Positions 59,365-64,000 of a DNA stretch of 64,000 nt are shown one piece after another. The notes under the pieces are model-generated. The model worked only from the letters and a program-made list of their open reading frames with translations, was not told where the DNA came from and ran no database searches. The translations under genes were made by a program, and so were the position numbers. The stretch is from the NCBI GenBank assembly GCA_944322095.1, contig CALUNU010000001.1, positions 62,001 to 126,000 of the forward strand. Reading direction: 5' to 3'. Within the stretch, counting starts at the first letter, position 1. Each line of letters starts with the position of its first letter. Source of the stretch: an uncultured Alloprevotella sp. (GTDB taxonomy: Bacteria; Bacteroidota; Bacteroidia; Bacteroidales; Bacteroidaceae).

Positions 59365-60753
59365 TTAGTTACGTCCGCCACCTAAAGCCTGGTAAAGGCT
59401 GATGGCGGCTTGAACTTTGTCAAATTTGTCTGAAATCAGGCTCAGCTGGGCTTCCAGCAGGCTTTGCTGGGCCGTGAGCGTTTCCAGATAAGTGGTGTTC
59501 GGGTCATGCTGGAAGAGATAATTGGTGCTCTCCACAGCTTTTTCCAGTTCGCTCACTTGTTTCTGGCGCGACTGGGCCTGTAACGTGGCTGTCTGGTACG
59601 TGCTCAGTGCGTTGCTCACTTCCTGGCCGGCGTTGAGCAGGGCTTGCTCAAAGTTGAGCTGAGCTATTTCCTGTTGGGCCTTGGCTATTTTCAGGTTGGC
59701 GATGAGCTGGCCGCGCTGGAAGAGAGGTTGCAGCAGCGAAGCTACGGCTGAGGCCACAAACTTGGGCGGGTTGGTGATCATGCCGCCCACGCTGTTCGAC
59801 CAGCCGGCGTTTCCCGAAAGCGTAATCTGAGGATAGAAGGCCGAGCGGGCAGCGTTGGTGCCGTAGAAGGCATAGGCAAGATCCAATTCCGCCAGTTTCA
59901 CGTCGGGACGGTTGGCCAACAGCTGCATGGGGACGCCTGCCGACATGTCGGCGGGGAAAGCATCGGCGTTGAAGGCTCCTCGCGCGATGGAGTGGGGAGC
60001 TTCGTGAAGCAGAACGCAGATGGAATTTTCCGTAGAACGGATGCTATTCTCCAATTCCGGGATGGTAGTCAATATTTGATAGTAGTTGGCTTTGCTTTGC
60101 GAAACGGCCGCAGCGTTTGTCATTGCGGCAATTTGCATGGCTTCCATGGCTTCGATGTTTTTCTCCCAGAGTTTAGCTGTTTCCTTTGTTGTCTTCAGCT
60201 GTTCATCGAGCATTTGCAGCGTATAATACATGTTGGCCACAGAAGCAATAATGCTCGTTTCGGCGGCCTGCTGGCTGGCTTTGGCTTGCAGTACGGAAAC
60301 TTCCGATTGCTTCTTGGCGTTGCGCAGGCTGCCGAAAGCATCGATCTGCCAGCTGGCTTGTACGGGAATGGAATAGGTCTTGGTGGTCGTCTGACTTTGA
60401 CCTCCCGAAATGGTTCCCGAAGGCGAGAAGCTCAACGAGGGAAGAAATGCCAGCCGCGAGGTCATGAGCCCGGCTTCGGCCTGTTTAACGCTGAGTTCGG
60501 CGGTGCGAACATCCGTGTTGCCGACAAGGGCTTTTTCTATCAGGGCTTGCAGCTGCGGGTCGGTGAAGACTTCGCGCCAAGGGCGGTTGCCAAAATTCGT
60601 TGTATCGGCAGCCGACGTCGTGGCATAGACGGCTGTCGTATCGCGGAAGAGGCTGTCCGTCGGTAAGTTCTCAGGGCGCTCGTAGTTGCTGTATATATGG
60701 CAACTGCTCATGAGAATAGAGCCCCCTATCAGGTATATGAGTTGTTTCTTCAT
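59365..60753 (-). CDS. TolC/OprM-like outer-membrane factor lipoprotein
   Basis: A 462-residue outer-membrane channel of RND pumps. The N-terminus MKKQLIYLIGGSILMSSC has a lipobox-like end, so it is lipid anchored like OprM. The two halves contain the OEP repeats (coiled helices about 90-230 and 300-460) with the conserved LLANRPDVKLAELDLA and PQITLSGNAG. The ATG at 60753 fits the signal peptide. It follows the pump gene by 71 bp. Confidence 0.93.
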   Translation of the reverse strand: MKKQLIYLIGGSILMSSCHIYSNYERPENLPTDSLFRDTTAVYATTSAADTTNFGNRPWREVFTDPQLQALIEKALVGNTDVRTAELSVKQAEAGLMTSRLAFLPSLSFSPSGTISGGQSQTTTKTYSIPVQASWQIDAFGSLRNAKKQSEVSVLQAKASQQAAETSIIASVANMYYTLQMLDEQLKTTKETAKLWEKNIEAMEAMQIAAMTNAAAVSQSKANYYQILTTIPELENSIRSTENSICVLLHEAPHSIARGAFNADAFPADMSAGVPMQLLANRPDVKLAELDLAYAFYGTNAARSAFYPQITLSGNAGWSNSVGGMITNPPKFVASAVASLLQPLFQRGQLIANLKIAKAQQEIAQLNFEQALLNAGQEVSNALSTYQTATLQAQSRQKQVSELEKAVESTNYLFQHDPNTTYLETLTAQQSLLEAQLSLISDKFDKVQAAISLYQALGGGRN

Positions 60754-60824
60754 TTGAATATACTTATATAAATGGTGTGGCGGCGGGCTTGGCAAGTGGC
60801 CGGCCCGCCACCTACACCTTTAAT

Positions 60825-63800
60825 TTACTTACTGTATTGCTCGATATCGGGTTCAGCCTCGGTGTTGTCGATATCTTCCCAAACCATAGGTCTGATCTTC
60901 TCCTGCAAATACTGGAATATTACGAAGAGAGATGGCACTATGAAGATCTGGCAAATCATACCGATGAGCATACCGCCGATAGCCGTCGTACCAAGCGAGC
61001 GGTAACCGTTGGCGCCGACGCCGAATGCGAACATAAGCGGGAGCAGACCGATGATCATGGCAAACGAAGTCATCAAAATCGGGCGGAGACGGGCGCCGGC
61101 ACCGAGCACTGCGGCCCACGTGATGCTCATGCCCATCTTGCGGCGGTCGAGCGCGAACTCAACAATCAGGATGGCGTTCTTAGCCAAAAGTCCGATAAGC
61201 ATAATCAAGGCAATCTGCACGTAAATGTTGTTAGATGCCGAGCCGAGTATGGATACGGGCAAGAGGCTGTCGATTCCTCCCATGGCTTGCAGGAAGAGGA
61301 AGCTTCCGGCCAAGCCGAACGGTACGGAAAGGATAACGGAGAGCGGCAGGATGTAGCTTTCGTACTGGGCACTCAGCAGGAGGTAGATAAATACGAAGCA
61401 GAGCACGAAGACGATGGCCGTCGTATTTCCGCTCGAACTGTTTTCCTCGCGGCTCATACCCGAGAACTCGAAGCTGTAACCCTGCGGCAGGTGCTGTGCG
61501 GCCACTTCCTGTATTGCTTTCAGCGCTTCACCGCTGGTGTAGCCGCTGGCCGGGTTGCCGTTCACCTGCATCGACGTGTACATGTTGAAACGATTGATGT
61601 TATCTGGTCCATACACGCGCTTAATGGTCATAAACTGCGTGATGGGAGCCATTTCGTCTCCGCTCTTCACCTTTATCTTGTTGAGCGATTCGAGGTTGGT
61701 GCGTTCGCTGAATTCTGCCTGCACCATTACGCGGTAGAGCTTACCGAAGCGGTTGAAGTTGGAGGCATACAAACCGCCGTAGTAGCCTTGTAGCGTCGTG
61801 AGGATGTCGTTGGGGCTGAAGCCGGCCTTTTTACAAGCCGCTACGTCGATATCAATCTGATATTGCGGGAAGGTCGGGTTGAACGACGTCTGGGCCGACT
61901 CGATTTCCGGCCGTTTGTTCAGTTCGGCCAAGAAGTCTTGAGCCACTTTGTAGAAGTTGTCGAGGCTTCCGCCCGTACGGTCTTGCAGGTTAAACTCGAA
62001 GCCGTTCGTTACGCCGTAGCCCGAAACCATAGGAGGCTGGAAGAAAAGTATCTGAGCATCCTTGATAATGTCGCGGGCTTTCAGGTAGAGCGAGCCGTAA
62101 ACGAAGTCGGAGCGTTGAGACATGGGGCGCTCTTCCCAATCTTTCAGCTTACAGATGATGGAGCCGTAGCTGGCGCCCTGACCTCCCAGGAAACTGTAAC
62201 CAGATATCACGGTACGGCTTTCCACTGCCGGGTTGGATGCCACCAAGCTGTCTACCTGGGCCAATATCTGCTCGGTGCGGTCTTGCGAGGTGCCGGGAGG
62301 CATCGTCACCGTACCCATGATCGTACCCGTATCTTCGTTGGGAACGAAGCCCGTCGGCGTTATCTTCATCATGAACAGCAGCAGAGCGATACCCACTACG
62401 ACCATGGAGATTGTCAGCCAGGGCCGCTGGATGATTTTTACCACCTGCTTCTTATATTTCTTCAGCAAAGAGTCGTATGCAGCGTTGAAAGCTTTGTGGA
62501 AGCGGCCGACGATGGTCAGTTTCTTTTCGCCTTCGCCCGTATGCGGCTTCAGGAAGATGGCGCACAGTGCAGGGCTGAGCGTCAGGGCGTTGATGGCCGA
62601 GAACAAGATGGAGAGGGCCATCGTTATACCGAACTGGCGGTAGAACGTACCCGACGTTCCCGAGATGAAGCTCACAGGGATGAACACGGCCATCATCACC
62701 AAAGTGATGGAGACGAGGGCTCCGCCCAGTTCGCGCATGGCGTCGATGGATGCTTTCTTCGACGAGGTGTAGCCCATGTCGAGCTTCGCGTGGACGCCCT
62801 CGACCACCACTATCGCGTCGTCCACCACGATGGCGATGGCCAGCACCAGGGCACTCAACGTCAGAAGGTTCAAGCTGAAGCCGATGAGATAAATGGCGAA
62901 GAACGTACCAATCAATGCCACAGGGATGGCTATGGCCGGGATGAGCGTGGACCGCAGGTCTTGCAAGAAGATGTAAACCACGAAGAAGACGAGTATGAAC
63001 GCTTCGACGAGCGTCTTTACCACTTCGTGGATGGATGCGAAGAGGAAGTCGTTGGCGCTTTGTGCGATGTTGATTTTCAAGCCCGTCGGCAAGGTTGCCT
63101 TTGTTTCTTCCAAGAGTTTCTCGATGTCTTGGATGATTTGCGTGGCGTTGGAGCCGGCCGTCTGGAACACGATACACGACACACCGTTGTGGCCGTTAAT
63201 CTTGTTGGTGAAGCTATAGGTGGAGCGGCCGAGCTCTACGCGCGCGATGTCTTTGAGGTGCAGGATTTCGCCGTCTTTGTCGGCGCGGATCACCATGTTT
63301 TCAAACTCGGAAATCTCCTGCAAACGTCCCTTATAGCGCAGAGTGTACTGGAACGTCTGGTTTTCGCGTTCGCCGATCGTACCGGGAGCGGCTTCGAGGT
63401 TTTGTTCGGCCAGCACGTTCGAGATGTCTGAGGGCGTCAGGTTGTATTGTGCCATCTTTTCGGGCTGCAGCCAGATGCGCATCGAATAGTCGGCACCCAT
63501 CACCATGGCGTCGCCCACACCGGCTACGCGCTGTACCTGGGGAATGAGGTTAATCTTCGCGTAGTTTTCGATAAACGGCACGCTGTATTTGTCCGTTTCG
63601 TCGAAAAGCGAGAAGATCATCAGCATACTGTTCTGACGCTTCTGCGTAATCACACCTACGCGGGTCACCTCGGCGGGCAGCAGACCCTGAGCCTTCGACA
63701 CGCGGTTCTGCACGTTCACGGCTGCCATGTCGGGGTCGACGCCCTGCTTAAAGGTAATCGTAATGCTCGCCTCGCCCGTGTTGGATGCCGTGGAGCTCAT

Positions 63801-64000
63801 GTAGTCCATGTTTTCCACGCCGTTTATCTGCTCTTCCAGCGGGGCGATAACGCTGTTAAGCACCGTTTGTGCGTTGGCACCCGTGTAGGTGGTCGACACG
63901 TCGACCGTCGGGGGCGCAATGTCGGGGTATTGCGTGATAGGAAGGGACAGCAGTCCCAGGAAACCCAAGATTACTATCAAGATAGAAATTACCGTTGATA
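60825..64000 (-). CDS. RND multidrug efflux permease (HAE1/AcrB-like), C-terminal part
   Basis: At least 1057 residues remain; the gene runs off the right edge, and a few N-terminal residues are missing. The reading continues beyond the first Met through TVISILIVILGFLGLL (first membrane helix). Signatures include the porter-domain start PITQYPDIAPPTVDVST, DDAIVVVEGV (proton-relay Asp pair in helix 4), GTSGTFYRQFG, the AcrB-like PPGTSQDRTEQIL and the second-half GLLAKNAILIVEFA. It uses the proton gradient to pump drugs, bile salts or lipophilic compounds with the outer-membrane factor. The periplasmic adaptor gene would lie outside the window. Confidence 0.96.
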   Translation of the reverse strand, partial: STVISILIVILGFLGLLSLPITQYPDIAPPTVDVSTTYTGANAQTVLNSVIAPLEEQINGVENMDYMSSTASNTGEASITITFKQGVDPDMAAVNVQNRVSKAQGLLPAEVTRVGVITQKRQNSMLMIFSLFDETDKYSVPFIENYAKINLIPQVQRVAGVGDAMVMGADYSMRIWLQPEKMAQYNLTPSDISNVLAEQNLEAAPGTIGERENQTFQYTLRYKGRLQEISEFENMVIRADKDGEILHLKDIARVELGRSTYSFTNKINGHNGVSCIVFQTAGSNATQIIQDIEKLLEETKATLPTGLKINIAQSANDFLFASIHEVVKTLVEAFILVFFVVYIFLQDLRSTLIPAIAIPVALIGTFFAIYLIGFSLNLLTLSALVLAIAIVVDDAIVVVEGVHAKLDMGYTSSKKASIDAMRELGGALVSITLVMMAVFIPVSFISGTSGTFYRQFGITMALSILFSAINALTLSPALCAIFLKPHTGEGEKKLTIVGRFHKAFNAAYDSLLKKYKKQVVKIIQRPWLTISMVVVGIALLLFMMKITPTGFVPNEDTGTIMGTVTMPPGTSQDRTEQILAQVDSLVASNPAVESRTVISGYSFLGGQGASYGSIICKLKDWEERPMSQRSDFVYGSLYLKARDIIKDAQILFFQPPMVSGYGVTNGFEFNLQDRTGGSLDNFYKVAQDFLAELNKRPEIESAQTSFNPTFPQYQIDIDVAACKKAGFSPNDILTTLQGYYGGLYASNFNRFGKLYRVMVQAEFSERTNLESLNKIKVKSGDEMAPITQFMTIKRVYGPDNINRFNMYTSMQVNGNPASGYTSGEALKAIQEVAAQHLPQGYSFEFSGMSREENSSSGNTTAIVFVLCFVFIYLLLSAQYESYILPLSVILSVPFGLAGSFLFLQAMGGIDSLLPVSILGSASNNIYVQIALIMLIGLLAKNAILIVEFALDRRKMGMSITWAAVLGAGARLRPILMTSFAMIIGLLPLMFAFGVGANGYRSLGTTAIGGMLIGMICQIFIVPSLFVIFQYLQEKIRPMVWEDIDNTEAEPDIEQYSK

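Overview
The window is chromosomal DNA from a GC-rich member of the Bacteroidales, most likely a relative of Prevotella or Alloprevotella. The order is supported by promoters of the Bacteroidetes type (a -7 box TANNTTTG about 20 bp after TTTG or TTG), the absence of Shine-Dalgarno signals, Bacteroidetes-type gene neighbourhoods (a TPR gene divergent from recF; gyrA followed by TPR genes) and an SRP RNA of the expected type. Genus is a guess.

Layout. 1-5.8 kb: ribH (cut by the window edge) and a TPR membrane protein, divergent from recF-dciA; then lysA-lysC (lysine/diaminopimelate pathway) and an FtsE-like ATPase. 5.9-10.8 kb: lepA, rfbC and clpC. 11.2-16.9 kb: a menaquinone operon menF-menD-menB and a fused menC-menE gene. 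17-18.8 kb: a lipoprotein and mazG. 19.2-36 kb: an accessory redox island, described below. 36.2 kb: SRP RNA and tRNA-Thr. 36.4-39 kb: an ABC exporter and nadK. 39.2-50.9 kb, mostly forward: fbp (class 3), L-serine dehydratase, gyrA, two exported TPR proteins, trmD, a metallo-hydrolase, a tiny Cys-rich protein, tRNA-Cys and a patatin. 51-53.3 kb: a short DnaJ-like protein, an exported EEP-family phosphodiesterase and rlmH. 53.5-58.4 kb: a Wzc-like tyrosine autokinase and an SGNH/MBOAT O-acetylation pair. 58.5-64 kb: an RND pump (cut by the window end), its outer-membrane factor and lpxA.

The redox island holds four aldo/keto reductases, a YqhD-like alcohol dehydrogenase, two exported flavodoxins, a lipoprotein FMN reductase, a flavin reductase, a RibD/DHFR-like reductase, a DUF362 protein, four exported alpha/beta hydrolases, a BASS-type transporter and a divergent AraC-family regulator. 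The pairing of an AraC regulator with a YqhD dehydrogenase and DkgA-type reductases resembles the E. coli YqhC/YqhD/DkgA aldehyde response, but is much larger. The genes form three same-strand runs. Two of them start at promoters that carry the same ~40-bp element at the same distance (20 bp) from the -7 box, with a poor -33 box. A third, diverged copy lies next to araC. I read this as the operator of the AraC protein and a small regulon. Many of the enzymes carry Sec or lipoprotein signals, which is odd for nicotinamide or flavin enzymes. Two island genes are broken as read: one frameshift and one in-frame TGA.

The intergenic DNA also holds three tracts of AT-rich heptanucleotide tandem repeats (13, 12 and 13 units), a 4 x 21-bp tandem repeat, a tandem ~84-bp promoter repeat before mazG, and many near-perfect hairpins between convergent genes.
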